This document shows positions 52,401 to 60,700 of a stretch of DNA of 64,000 nt, one piece after another (position 1 is the stretch's first letter; each line of letters starts with the position of its first letter). The stretch covers positions 1 through 64,000 of the forward strand of contig JACPRD010000214.1 of assembly GCA_016190145.1 (NCBI GenBank), read 5' to 3'. The notes beneath the pieces are model-generated. The model searched no databases and was not told the DNA's origin. It worked only from the letters and a program-made list of their open reading frames with translations. Made by a program: the position numbers and the translations under genes. The stretch comes from Planctomycetota bacterium. GTDB taxonomy: Bacteria > Planctomycetota > MHYJ01 > WSZJ01.

Positions 52401-52577
52401 GCGGAGGCGACCCGCGATGCGGCGGAGGCGATCGCGATCGGCCGCACTTTCACGGAGCCCGAGCTGTCGCAGGTCGAGGGATTCGAGGCGACGGTCCGGC
52501 GACTCGAGAGGATCAGCGGGGCCGGCGACTCCGCTGGCGCGCCGCCTCCGCCAGGACCACCGTCGCCGCCGCGCTGA
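49440..52577 (+). CDS. Cyclase-domain / STAND-like ATPase / TPR protein, paralogue 2
   Basis: The 1045-residue paralogue of the preceding gene starts at GTG 49440, 7 bases after GGAAAGG and 44 bp after the first gene's stop. The cyclase-like domain keeps Asp13 (VTDIQGST), Lys52 (EIKTEGDSF) and Asp56. The motif before HGGQ reads A-V-S-T-A-V, so the expected Asn and Arg are missing. The ATPase follows, Walker A GPGGIGKT at about 230-237, and the TPR solenoid runs to the end. The missing cyclase residues differ from those in paralogue 1, which may be informative if the two form heterodimers. Its last 65 bp overlap the convergent SpoU-type methyltransferase gene. Confidence 0.86.
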   Translation: MPQPETVTFAVTDIQGSTELWERLGPRFAPILAEHNRIVREALSARGGVEIKTEGDSFTAVFPAASRAVAFALEVQSRLHAHPWPAETGEILVRIGVHAGPALRSIDAATGRTVWTGSAPAVSTAVAAAAHGGQVLLTGPARAAAGDALTDATQADLGEHILPGDARPVRLWQALPLDLAARRFPPPRTPGARATNVPPERNLFVGRDAELRELTALVPSPAGRIVTLTGPGGIGKTRLALHTAALLLPRFPGGAWLVDLSEARTAADVAHATAHVLGSPLTGRDSPEQGVAAVLEFRKPILLVLDGFEGAVAHAAATVGLWARRAREARLLVTSRTLLHIAGEREFPVGPLAAPARAARGGTSRIPAPGDLERIDAVRLFVDRAREAAPSFGLSPANAGPIAEICAGLEGIPLALELAAARLRDLPLDRVVADLDRRLHLLDVPSGSGAERRQTLVGALEWTCGLLAEWERSAFEQASVFHGGFFLDAAEAVIDLSAFPDAPLAMDAVQSLRDKSLLRTADTPFGTRISMFQPVREMGERLLLERADPAALRALRERHARHFVAEAESLRQRIFGPGAREVLERLATEEENLLAVIALGSSPEGDAGLAVRAAIAWAEVPMTRGPAAQFIGPAEAAAARASEHPALLARLSIPLSRALWVTGRTDRSLEVIQRGIEAARACGDPAAPAGPLAWHARLQVYRGELAAAEAEFAEAERIQRAARDPHGLQSVLGIRSALHLTRDDLPRARRDLEEATDIARRLGNRLALARHLANLGIVHHQSDHPDRALACYDEASAIFREFDDENDLAAVIINRGVVVAETGDLKECERLFLEAGELFRNAGNRGQLAVLCGNLGAMAAMNGDYPRALSVLEEAEKLHRELGDVATLASVLGNRAGILLVKGEPARSLEIAREAEEIHRRLGSLPSLPPVLRVLAAALVHLGRPAEAMPLLDEAVGILGAAWKARKETAFGLLATRAEAKETLGRHAEATRDAAEAIAIGRTFTEPELSQVEGFEATVRRLERISGAGDSAGAPPPPGPPSPPR

Positions 52578-53253
52578 GCGAGAGCGACGTCGCGCCCTCG
52601 CGCATCGGAATCGTGAGGAACCCGTCGCAGCGGTCGCGCACGACGGCGGAGAGGCCGCGTTTCTCGCCGCCGACCGCCAGGCACGTCCGCCCCGCCAGGT
52701 CCGCGTCCCACACCGGGCGCTTCGCGTTCGGCACGCACCCCCAGAGCGTCACTCCGGCCTTGCGCAGCGCGTCGAGTTCCTCGGCGCCGCGCTCGATGCG
52801 GAAGAGCGGCAGCGAGTCCCAGGCGCCGCTGGCCGCGCGGGACACCTCGACGGGATCGAAGTCCCAGACGTGTTTCTTGAGGAGCACGGCGTCGCAGCCG
52901 AGGGCGTCGGCGGAGCGAAGCGTGAATCCGAGGTTCCGGGGGTCTTCGGCGCCCTCGATGAGGAGCAGGAGCACCGATGTTTTCTTTGCGAGAATCGCCT
53001 CCATCTCCCCCCAGGCCGCCGCCGGCCGCGCGGCGCACACGAGAATCGCCCCGCCGTGCGTCCGCCCGTGCGCCATCGCGTCGAGCTCCGCCGCCGCGAC
53101 ACGCTTCACGGGCACGCCGACCCGCTCCGCCTCCCCGACCGCCTCTGCGATCCCCTCGCTGTGCGATGACTGCGACACGAGCAGCACCTGGAACCGCCTC
53201 CTCCGCGCGCGGAGCGCGGCGACGACCTGCAGCCAGCCTTCGAGGTGTTCCAC
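52513..53253 (-). CDS. SpoU/TrmH-family RNA 2'-O-methyltransferase
   Basis: SPOUT-fold RNA methyltransferase of 246 residues using S-adenosylmethionine. Motif I is EDPRNLGFTLRSADALG near 101-117 with Asn and Arg, motif II is AVGGEKRGLS near 194-203, and IPMREGATSLSLSAA is motif III. There the usual SLNVS-type sequence reads SLSLS, so the Asn is Ser. Whether the target is rRNA or tRNA is unknown. The start is GTG at 53253, and the frame is open back to a TAA near 53338. That upstream stretch encodes plausible sequence (RTAFLSIAPHRSYNRG) but has no ATG, GTG or TTG. Confidence 0.85.
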   Translation of the reverse strand: MEHLEGWLQVVAALRARRRRFQVLLVSQSSHSEGIAEAVGEAERVGVPVKRVAAAELDAMAHGRTHGGAILVCAARPAAAWGEMEAILAKKTSVLLLLIEGAEDPRNLGFTLRSADALGCDAVLLKKHVWDFDPVEVSRAASGAWDSLPLFRIERGAEELDALRKAGVTLWGCVPNAKRPVWDADLAGRTCLAVGGEKRGLSAVVRDRCDGFLTIPMREGATSLSLSAAATVVLAEAARQRSRRPR

Positions 53254-53402
53254 ACCGCGGTTGTAGCTCCGGTGCGGCGCGATGGAAAGGAATGCGGTGC
53301 GATGCGGAACAAACCGGTCGAGTTCGTTCCTGGTTTCTGGTTACTGGTTTCTCGTTTCGTGAAACCGTTGCGTGGCGAGCGGCACTGTGGCTACCTGATG
53401 GC

Positions 53403-54026
53403 GTGAGGATTCTCCGACGGAAGAACCGCCCGAAAGACCTCCCCTGGAAGGCGGAGGGCGGACTGTCGCGCCGCGCGTACCCCGACTACGCGACATACGT
53501 CGCACACCAGCAGGCGAAGCTCGCCCGCGCAGGATCGTTCGCCGACTACGAGCGCGACTACCGCGCCGCGCTGGCCGCGCGCCTCCCCGACGTCCGCGGG
53601 CGCAGCGTCCTGTGCCTCGCCGCGCGCCTCGGCACCGAAGTCCGCGCGTTCCGCGACGCCGGCGCGCGGGCCGTCGGCGTCGACCTCAACCCCGGTTCGA
53701 AAAACACCGACGTCCTCCCCGCCGACTTCCATCGCCTACCGTTCCGAAACGCCGCGTTCGACGCCGCCTTCTCCAATTCCCTGGACCACGCCCTCGACCT
53801 CGCCGCTCTTGCCGCCGAAACGCGCCGGATCCTTTCGCCCGGCGGGATATTCATCGTCGAAGCGGTCGCAGGTTCGGAGGAAGGCCCGGGGCCGGGAAGC
53901 TACGAGAGTTTCTTCTGGAAGCGCGTGGGCGATCTCGTCGGGGCGCTCGAGAAACTCGGGTGGAGACCCGGCCGGCGCGTCCCGTTCACCTTTCCCTGGG
54001 GCGGAGACCAGATTGTCTTCGTTTAG
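53403..54026 (+). CDS. Class I SAM-dependent methyltransferase
   Basis: The 207-residue Rossmann-fold methyltransferase has motif I SVLCLAARLGTEVRAF near 64-79 and GVDLNPGSKN after it. The acidic motif is in LPADFHRLPF near 108-117. FSNSLDHALDL and ETRRILSPGGIFIVEAV (motif post-II) follow. The start is GTG at 53403. The region between it and the divergent SpoU gene contains a TGGTTTC-type low-complexity repeat (53329-53358). Substrate unknown. The gene ends 2 bases inside the convergent aminotransferase remnant. Confidence 0.85.
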   Translation: MRILRRKNRPKDLPWKAEGGLSRRAYPDYATYVAHQQAKLARAGSFADYERDYRAALAARLPDVRGRSVLCLAARLGTEVRAFRDAGARAVGVDLNPGSKNTDVLPADFHRLPFRNAAFDAAFSNSLDHALDLAALAAETRRILSPGGIFIVEAVAGSEEGPGPGSYESFFWKRVGDLVGALEKLGWRPGRRVPFTFPWGGDQIVFV

Positions 54027-55120
54027 ATGAGCTTCGCGAGGCGCTTCAGCCCCTCCCCAAACGTCTCCTCCGGCGTCAGCAAACTCACAACCAGGAACGC
54101 CTCGCGCGGAAAATTGAAGAAATACCCCGGCTGAACGAGCACGCCCGCGGACTCGAGCGACGTGAGCGCCCATTCCTCGTCCGTCCTCGAATCCGGCGCT
54201 TCGATGACCGCGTACCAGCCGCCGGCGGGCTCGAGGAGGCGCTTCCCCAGAGCGGCGCGGGCAGCCGAGAGATTGGCGCGGAGGCGCGCGGCGATGGAAG
54301 CCTGGAGGCGCGGGGCCAGAGCGAGGAGTTTCGGGGCCGCAGCCATCACGGGGGCGGATACGCTCAGGTACGCGTCGGCGACCGCGGCAAGCCGATCGAG
54401 AGAGCCGGCGGCGCCGGGGCCGGTGGCGAGGATCCATCCGAGCTTGAGCTGCGGCAGGCCCGCGGATTTGGACAGGCCGCCGAGCGTGAAGACGTCGAGG
54501 TCGCGGCGGCCGCGGGCGGGCGCGTGCGCGCCGGCGAAGGAATACGGGGCGAAGACCTAGTCGCTGATGAGAGGGAGGCCGAGCGCCGCGAAGCGGTCGA
54601 GGTCCGCGACGCGCAGAAACGACCCCGTCGGGTTGTTGGGGTTCACGGCGATCACCGCCTTCGCGTCTCTCGGCGCGCCCGACAGGTCCGCGGACCAGTC
54701 GTCATCGAGGCGAAGCATGTACGGCTCGACGCGCACGCCCTCGAGCGCGGCGAGATGGTCGAACAGCGGGTAGGACGGCTGCGGCACGAGGACGGTATCG
54801 CCGGGGTCGCAGAGCATTTTGAAAAGCAGCGAGTAAGCCTCGCTTGTGCTGGCGGTCAGCAGGACGGACTCCGGCGCGACGCCGTGCGCCTGCGCCACCG
54901 CGAGGCGCGCCGCGGGATGGCCCAGCGGGTCGGGCTCCCAGACGAGCGCCGCCGGATCCGCGAGCGCCATGAGGATCTCCTCACGCGGATACGGAATCCC
55001 CGCCCGCGTGGGATTCGATTCCGTCAGGTCGAGCACCGGCGCCCCCGCGCGGCGCTTCTCCTCGAGCAGGAGCGTCAGCCGGTTCTTGGGCGAGTCCCAG
55101 GGCAGTCGGTTCGAGGGCAT
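54023..55120 (-). pseudogene. Class I/II aminotransferase interrupted by one amber codon
   Basis: Reading 366 codons from the ATG at 55120 gives a complete PLP aminotransferase with a single in-frame TAG at 54559-54557. Before it: LDLTESNPTRAGIPYP, PSYPLFDHL, NPNNPTG and LISD. After it: VFAPYSF, the PLP-lysine motif LGGLSKSAGLPQLKLGW and a normal C-terminus. The stop sits exactly where family members have Glu in 'SDEVF', so GAG to TAG is the simplest change. Frame and length are otherwise intact. Options are a recent pseudogene, a sequencing error or readthrough. TAG is an ordinary stop elsewhere here (pilB, pilT). Confidence 0.88.
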
Positions 55121-55140
55121 CCGCGCGGGATTCTAACCGG

Positions 55141-55146
55141 TATGAT
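55141..55146 (+). promoter_or_regulatory. -10 TATGAT before fusion gene
   Basis: TATGAT ends 8 bases before the ATG at 55155, so a transcript would start almost at the start codon. No convincing -35 is visible, and an extended -10 is not clear. Confidence 0.35.
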
Positions 55147-55154
55147 GCCCGGCC

Positions 55155-56933
55155 ATGCCGCGCCGAATCCTCTTCACCCAGTGCCTCCAGAACGACTTCG
55201 TCGCGCCGGTCCCGTCCGGCGCGTCGGTCCCGAACCAGCTGCACATCGGGCGCGAGGAATCGCGGCGGCTCGTCGGCGAAGACCCGAAGACGGGTCCGCT
55301 GGGGCGCTTCCTGCAGGCGTTCTACGCCGCGGCGACGCCCGATCACGCGGTGGTGCACGTTCGCGACTGGCACGACGCGGCGGATCCGGCGCAGGCGCAC
55401 CACCTGGCGCATTTCGGGCCGCATTGCCTGCGGGGGACGAAGGGGGCGGAATTCGTGGAGCCGCTGGAGGGGCTGAAGGGGGCGGGCGTGCGGACGGTCA
55501 CGGTGAATTCCACGGTGCTGAACGATTTCGAGGGGACGGACCTGCGGGAGCGGGTGCGGGAGCTGCTCGACGGCGAGGAGGCAGGCGAGGCGACGGCGGG
55601 GATCATCGGGGTCTGGACTGACGTGAAAGTGCAGTACCTGGCGTACGACCTGCTGACGCGCGTCGGGATCCGCAACATCGTCCTGTGCAGCGCGCTCGCG
55701 GCCAGCCGGTCGCGCGTCCGCCACTTCCAGGCGCTCGATCTCCTGGCGCAGAACCTGGGTGTGCGCGTCGTGGACGGCATTCCCGGGTTTCTGGGCGCGC
55801 TGGGCATCGGCGCGGAGCCGGCATTCGCGCCCGCCGCGGGTTACGGAGTGAAGCTCGCGGGCGCCGCCGTCGAGGGCGAGGACGCCGACCTCGTACGGCA
55901 CCTGTTCCGGAACTGCCGCGAGGTCGAGCTGTCGTCGCTCTCGGGCGGATTCAGCGGAGCGCGCGTCTTCCGAACGAAGTCGGTGGACCAGGAGGGGCGG
56001 CGCGAAGTGCCGTTCGTGGTGAAGACGGACGCGCTGGAGAAGATCGCCCGCGAGCGGGCCGCCGTCGAGCGCGTCGAGAACGTCCTCGGCACGAGCGCGC
56101 CCGCGATGGCGGACTTCGCCGACCTCCGCACGCGCGGAGCCATCAAGTACTTCTACGCGTCGATGCACCACTCCCCCGTCGCCACGCTGCAGGCGCGCGT
56201 GAGGAAGGCCGCCTCCCCGGCGGAAGTCGACGGGCTTTTCGGGCAGCTCTGGGAGGACATCCTCGTCCGGCTGTCGCAGTCCCCGATGCGCGACCGGCTC
56301 CAGCTTTTCGCGCACTATGGATTCAAACCCGAGTACGCGGAACACACGCTCCGGCGCGCGGCGGATCTCGGCGCGGCGTCGCTGCGTCTGCCGGACATGA
56401 GGCCGTTCTACGACCGTGTCCCTCGGTACCTCGCCCGTGATCCAATGGACGCGTCCGTGAGCTGGGTCCACGGCGACCTCAACCTCGCCAACGTCCTCGT
56501 GGACGACGCCGGCAACTCGTGGCTCATCGATTACTTCCACACCGGCCTCGCCCACTCGCTCAAGGACTGCGCGAAGCTCGAGAACGACCTCAAGTTCATC
56601 CTGCTGCCGGTGCCCGACGAGGCGGCGCTCGCGCGGGCACGCCGCTACGAGGAGTTCCTGCTGGAACAGCCTACCCTGCTGGATCCGCCGGGGCCCCTTC
56701 CCGCGGACCTCTCCGCCGACGCGCCGCTCGCGAAAATCCACGCCGGCGTCGCGCGCGTCCGCGCGTGGGCGCGCGAGCTGTGCGCCGGGCTGCCGTCGAT
56801 GGCCCCCTGGCGGATCGCGCTCCTCCGCTACTCGGCCCACACCATGGCGTTCGACGAGTGCGACCTGCTCCAGAAAAGGCACGCCCTGATCGCGACGGCG
56901 CTCACCGCCGAGAATCTCGCGCGCTCACTTTGA
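55155..56933 (+). CDS. Degenerate isochorismatase/nicotinamidase domain fused to APH-like kinase domain
   Basis: The 592-residue protein has two domains. Residues 1-225 have the isochorismatase fold. The nicotinamidase-type block HVRDWHDAADPAQ...HFGPHCLRGTKGAEF near 68-100 is kept. All three catalytic positions are changed: Asp before QNDF is Cys10, Lys is near Ser119, and the Cys of the usual TDxCV motif is Lys158 (WTDVKV). From about 240 a protein- or aminoglycoside-kinase-like domain begins: GGFSGARVF loop, FVVK lysine, HGDLNLANV at 439-447 and IDYF near 458-461. These residues look competent. No other copy of this fusion is in the window. It overlaps the convergent DUF3604 gene by 9 bp. 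Confidence 0.84.
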   Translation: MPRRILFTQCLQNDFVAPVPSGASVPNQLHIGREESRRLVGEDPKTGPLGRFLQAFYAAATPDHAVVHVRDWHDAADPAQAHHLAHFGPHCLRGTKGAEFVEPLEGLKGAGVRTVTVNSTVLNDFEGTDLRERVRELLDGEEAGEATAGIIGVWTDVKVQYLAYDLLTRVGIRNIVLCSALAASRSRVRHFQALDLLAQNLGVRVVDGIPGFLGALGIGAEPAFAPAAGYGVKLAGAAVEGEDADLVRHLFRNCREVELSSLSGGFSGARVFRTKSVDQEGRREVPFVVKTDALEKIARERAAVERVENVLGTSAPAMADFADLRTRGAIKYFYASMHHSPVATLQARVRKAASPAEVDGLFGQLWEDILVRLSQSPMRDRLQLFAHYGFKPEYAEHTLRRAADLGAASLRLPDMRPFYDRVPRYLARDPMDASVSWVHGDLNLANVLVDDAGNSWLIDYFHTGLAHSLKDCAKLENDLKFILLPVPDEAALARARRYEEFLLEQPTLLDPPGPLPADLSADAPLAKIHAGVARVRAWARELCAGLPSMAPWRIALLRYSAHTMAFDECDLLQKRHALIATALTAENLARSL

Positions 56934-59378
56934 GTCGACCCAGACGGGACTCGCCCAGGCCATCTCGTCGTCCGCCTGGATTACGCGCGCGTAATACCAG
57001 GTCGTGCCACCGGCCAGCGACTCCGGCCTCCACACGACGCGCGCCTCCTTCGTCCCGATCGGTTTCTTCACGCCGCCCACCGTGTGCACGCACTTCCCCC
57101 CGCCGAAGATGTCGATCTGCCGGACCGGCGCCGTTCCGCGCGCGTACACGGTGATCTCCGGCGGCCCCGACGCCTCGACCTCGCTTCCCATCATGTGCCC
57201 GTCGACCCGGAAATCGAGCACGATCCCGTACGCCGTCGAGCCGTAGCACCGCCGCGCCCACACCGCCTCGAACGCCGCCTCGCGCGTGTTCTCCTTCGCC
57301 CACGCCACGGCGTACGCGACGCCCCAGCCGTGGTCGCTCGAGCACACGATCCCCATCCGGTAGTCCTTCGCCAGCCCGTCCTGGTAAAAACCGCCCTTCG
57401 ACGTCGCATTCGAATGCTGCCGCGGACAGCCGTCGTATTCGTAGGAGCCGCGGCAGGACTGGAAGATTTCGCAGACTCTCTGGAAGCGGTCGTCGTTCTC
57501 GATCCAGTCGGTGCCCATGCGCGGATCGGCGGTCGTGTGCGGGATCGTGAGCGCCTTGACGCCCGCCTTGTCGAGCGACGCCCAGAGCTCGGCCGTCGTG
57601 CGCGCGCCCTCGAGGTTTGAACGGAGGATCGGCGCCGGACGGTCCGGGAAGATCACGTTGTGGTGCCCGATCGGGTGCTTCGCCGACCACTCGTACCCGT
57701 AGAGCACCGAGAACGAACCCGGCACGTTGTAGAGATCCGCCAGCTTCTGGATCCGCCACCAGTTCGCGTTCGACGTGTGCTCCGAATGGTCCGTCATCGC
57801 GACGAAGTCGTACCGGCAGACGTCGTGCGCGTACTTGTAGTGGTCGTCCGGCCCGGGCTCGTTTCCGCTCGAGCACCGCGAGATGTTCGAGTGCTTGTGG
57901 AAGTCGCCCCAGAGCAGCACGTACTTCTCCCCGCCCGCCTCAATGCCGGCCCGCGCCGCTTCACGCGGCACGCGCGCCGCCACGTTCAGGTCGGGCCGGA
58001 CCGGCCGCTTCGACAATTGCAGCCAGCTCTCGCCCCTCACCTCCGGCTCCAGCAGGGCCGCATAGACGTCCCCGTTGCTCCCCAGCACCCGCCCGTAGTC
58101 CGCGTGGTGGTCGTCGCCGTCCTCCTCTTCCTTCCCCACCTTCTTCTTCCAGCCCGGCCCCGCTCCCTCGATCCGGTGCTCCATCTGCCACGCCGCCCAC
58201 AACCCCTCCGCCCCCGCCGTAATCGCGGGCTCCTCCAGCGTTCCGTCGCTCGACGGCAGCTTCACCGCCGCCCCCCACCCGCGCTCCCCGCACGCCACGA
58301 CGAACACCTCCCACCAGTACGGGCCCTTCACCTTTCCCTTGCCCTTCACCTTGCCCCCCTCCGCATGACCCAGCGCGCGGTACGCGACCCACAACGTACC
58401 GTCGGGGGCGAAGGCGATCTTGGGAAGCGCCGTGTGCGCCAGGCGGTAGCCCTCCGGCGGAGTCAGCGCGCCCGCGGTCCCGGAAAGTTCGAACAGCTTC
58501 CCTCCTTCGAGGCAGACAAGGCGGATGCCGGTCTGCAGCTTTCCGTGCCCGTGGTCACCTTCCGAATCGTCCTCGAGATTTGCGCCCGTGATCGTCGATC
58601 GGCCGGAGTCGGCGTGATGCGGGAGGCGAAGCGAATCCCAGGCGACCCAGACGCCGCCGCTCTCGTCGGCGGCGACCCATGGGTGCAGGTCGTATTCGCC
58701 GCGCGCGCTCAGCCGGCGCTCCTTCGAATCCGCTCCGTCCGCGCATTTCAGGAACACGTCGTAGTCGTCGTCGCGGTAGCTGGTCCAGGCGATCCAGAAG
58801 CGGCCTTCGGAGTCCGCGGCGACGCTGGGGTCCCAGTCGTCGGAGCTGTCGGCCGTGAACGCCCGTGTCCGGGACCACTCTCCGCCCGCGTGGACGGCGA
58901 GCGCGATGTCGTACTGCCCGCCGCGCATTTCCTGCCACGCGACGGCGATCCTTCCGGCGGCGTCGGAAGCGGCCTCCGGGTTCTGCGCGGCCACCCCATC
59001 CGTGCTGAGGCGCCGCGGCCGACTCCAGCCCTCGGCGTCCCGGCTCGCGGACCAGACGGCGGCGAGCTGGTCTCCCGACTGCGTCCAGAAGACCCACACG
59101 CGCCCTCCGGTCTCGCAGATTGCCGGCCGCAGGAACTGCCCCGGCTCCGGCGTCACGCGCTCCGCCCGCGACCATTCCCCGTTCCGGCACGCGGCGGTCA
59201 TCACCGCGTCGCCCTCCGGGTGCGAGTAGGCCACCCAGGCGGCCCAGATCGTTCCGTCCGCGGCACGGCAGATCGCCGGCTGTCCGTCGAAGGTCCGCTC
59301 GCCGGTGAGCAGACGGGGATCGGCCGCGAGGCTCGAAGCGAGGACGAAGAAGAGTGCCGACGGACGCAGAATCTGCAT
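56925..59378 (-). CDS. Secreted beta-propeller protein with DUF3604 (PHP-like) domain
   Basis: The 817-residue product has a signal peptide (1-19). Residues about 20-430 are BNR/sialidase-like propeller repeats (GTIWAAWVAYSHPEGD, GRVWVFWTQSGDQ, GRFWIAWTSYRDDDYD). From about 490 the DUF3604 domain shows metal-site sequences LLWGDFHKHSNIS, YDFVAMTDHSEHT, GYEW, GHHNVIF and CSSDHG. DUF3604 resembles metal-dependent PHP phosphoesterases. A secreted hydrolase with a binding propeller is likely. The substrate is unknown. The C-terminal 80 residues are a beta domain. Confidence 0.85.
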   Translation of the reverse strand: MQILRPSALFFVLASSLAADPRLLTGERTFDGQPAICRAADGTIWAAWVAYSHPEGDAVMTAACRNGEWSRAERVTPEPGQFLRPAICETGGRVWVFWTQSGDQLAAVWSASRDAEGWSRPRRLSTDGVAAQNPEAASDAAGRIAVAWQEMRGGQYDIALAVHAGGEWSRTRAFTADSSDDWDPSVAADSEGRFWIAWTSYRDDDYDVFLKCADGADSKERRLSARGEYDLHPWVAADESGGVWVAWDSLRLPHHADSGRSTITGANLEDDSEGDHGHGKLQTGIRLVCLEGGKLFELSGTAGALTPPEGYRLAHTALPKIAFAPDGTLWVAYRALGHAEGGKVKGKGKVKGPYWWEVFVVACGERGWGAAVKLPSSDGTLEEPAITAGAEGLWAAWQMEHRIEGAGPGWKKKVGKEEEDGDDHHADYGRVLGSNGDVYAALLEPEVRGESWLQLSKRPVRPDLNVAARVPREAARAGIEAGGEKYVLLWGDFHKHSNISRCSSGNEPGPDDHYKYAHDVCRYDFVAMTDHSEHTSNANWWRIQKLADLYNVPGSFSVLYGYEWSAKHPIGHHNVIFPDRPAPILRSNLEGARTTAELWASLDKAGVKALTIPHTTADPRMGTDWIENDDRFQRVCEIFQSCRGSYEYDGCPRQHSNATSKGGFYQDGLAKDYRMGIVCSSDHGWGVAYAVAWAKENTREAAFEAVWARRCYGSTAYGIVLDFRVDGHMMGSEVEASGPPEITVYARGTAPVRQIDIFGGGKCVHTVGGVKKPIGTKEARVVWRPESLAGGTTWYYARVIQADDEMAWASPVWVDSK

Positions 59379-59446
59379 GAGGCCTCCGGATCGGAAGTTC
59401 CTCAGCGTTCAACCCGCGGCCGCGCGATGGGTTGCGCCCGATCTCC

Positions 59447-60700
59447 CTACCAGTTCCTGCCCTCGGCCATCTTCTGCCCCGTCGTGAAATCCCACTCCTT
59501 CACGTACGCCTCCCCGTTCACCATCGCCGTCACCTTGACGTGGTGCTTCACATTCGCATCCAGCGGATCCGAAGGGATGAACGTGATCGAGTGCTCGTTC
59601 GTGAAATCCGAACGCGCCGGCTTCTCCTGCGACGACAGATAGCCGTCCACCGACACGCCCCCCTTCCCCGTCACCTCGACCGCCGCGTCCTTCACCTCCG
59701 GCTCGTCGAAGAACGTCAGCGTGATCGCGATCCCGGCCTCTTCGTCGCCGCGGGGAAGCGGATCGGGATTCTCGTTGTCGAAAGCCCTCTGCACGTTCGT
59801 CTGGCCCTCCGCGGGGTACGCCACGATTCGCGGGGCCTTCTCGTCCTTCACGTCCGACACGCCGCTGTAGTCGATCACGCACCGCCCGCCGCCCCACCCT
59901 CCCCGCTCGCCGCTGAACTTCGCGAACCCGATCCCGACTTCCTTCAGGTCGGGGTGCAGAAGCGGGATCCGGTGGTAGAACGTCCCCAGCATGCCCGACA
60001 TCGCCTGCGGCGGCTGCGCCATGCCGATGTCGCTCTGGTGCCCCGCTTTCGCGCCTTCCTCGGTGTACCCGGGAAGCGACGGATCCTCGTTGTGCGCCCC
60101 CAGGCCCTTCGTCGACGGATGCGCGTCGTTCTTGACCAGGTAGTCGGCATGCTTCTGCGCGCCGTCGGAGAGCTTCTCGGAAAGCACGACCGGCTTCAGC
60201 CTGCACTTGCGCCGCACGCGATTGAGCGCGTCGATCGCCCGCTGCTTCGGATCGTTCGACACCTTCTTCACCGAGTCGAACTCGTCCGCCATCGCCTCGG
60301 CGTCCTCCGCCTCGCCCTCCAGCCCCTTCGACTTCGCCCACGCCGCGAGGTCGCGGTACTTCTTCCCCATGGATTTCCGCAGCGCCGCCAGGCCCTGCGT
60401 GTACTTCGCCGCGTCCGCGTCGGTGGGCCGGCTGGCGACCAGGTCGGCTCGCTCCTGCGCCTTCGTCAGGTGCTCCGTTCCTTCCTTGTTCTCCGGAAAC
60501 ACCTCGAGCACGCGCGACCACTCTTCCACCGCCTCCTTCCACATCTTCGTCGTCTCGCAGTGCTTCGCGAGCGCCACCCGCCCGAGCCCCTCCTCCTGCT
60601 CGAGCTTCTTCAGCCGCTTCCCGAATTCGACCGCGGCGTCCTCTGCGAACAGCACGAGCGGCGTCAACGCGAGCGCGACGGCGACCCCGAGTTTCTTCAT
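59447..60700 (-). CDS. Secreted CAP (SCP/PR-1)-domain protein, paralogue 1
   Basis: The 417-residue protein has a signal peptide (1-19), a TPR-like helical region at about 25-140 (LAKHCETTKMWKEAVEEWSRVLEVFPENKEGTEHL), then a CAP domain at about 160-320. The CAP part includes ALNRVRRKCRLKPVV, AQKHADYL with the first His, GLGAHNEDPSLPGYTEEG and FYHRIPLLHPDLKEVGIG with the second. A beta-rich tail resembling a Big/FN3 module ends the protein. CAP proteins bind lipids or sterols or other ligands, and the exact role is unknown. A GGAGG ribosome-binding site and TATACT (60724-60719) precede the ATG. Confidence 0.86.
   Translation of the reverse strand: MKKLGVAVALALTPLVLFAEDAAVEFGKRLKKLEQEEGLGRVALAKHCETTKMWKEAVEEWSRVLEVFPENKEGTEHLTKAQERADLVASRPTDADAAKYTQGLAALRKSMGKKYRDLAAWAKSKGLEGEAEDAEAMADEFDSVKKVSNDPKQRAIDALNRVRRKCRLKPVVLSEKLSDGAQKHADYLVKNDAHPSTKGLGAHNEDPSLPGYTEEGAKAGHQSDIGMAQPPQAMSGMLGTFYHRIPLLHPDLKEVGIGFAKFSGERGGWGGGRCVIDYSGVSDVKDEKAPRIVAYPAEGQTNVQRAFDNENPDPLPRGDEEAGIAITLTFFDEPEVKDAAVEVTGKGGVSVDGYLSSQEKPARSDFTNEHSITFIPSDPLDANVKHHVKVTAMVNGEAYVKEWDFTTGQKMAEGRNW

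Noticed and set aside
54557..54559. TAG read as an amino acid (recoded codon)
   Set aside because: pilB, pilT and other genes here end with TAG, so genome-wide reassignment is unlikely. Local readthrough remains only a weak option.
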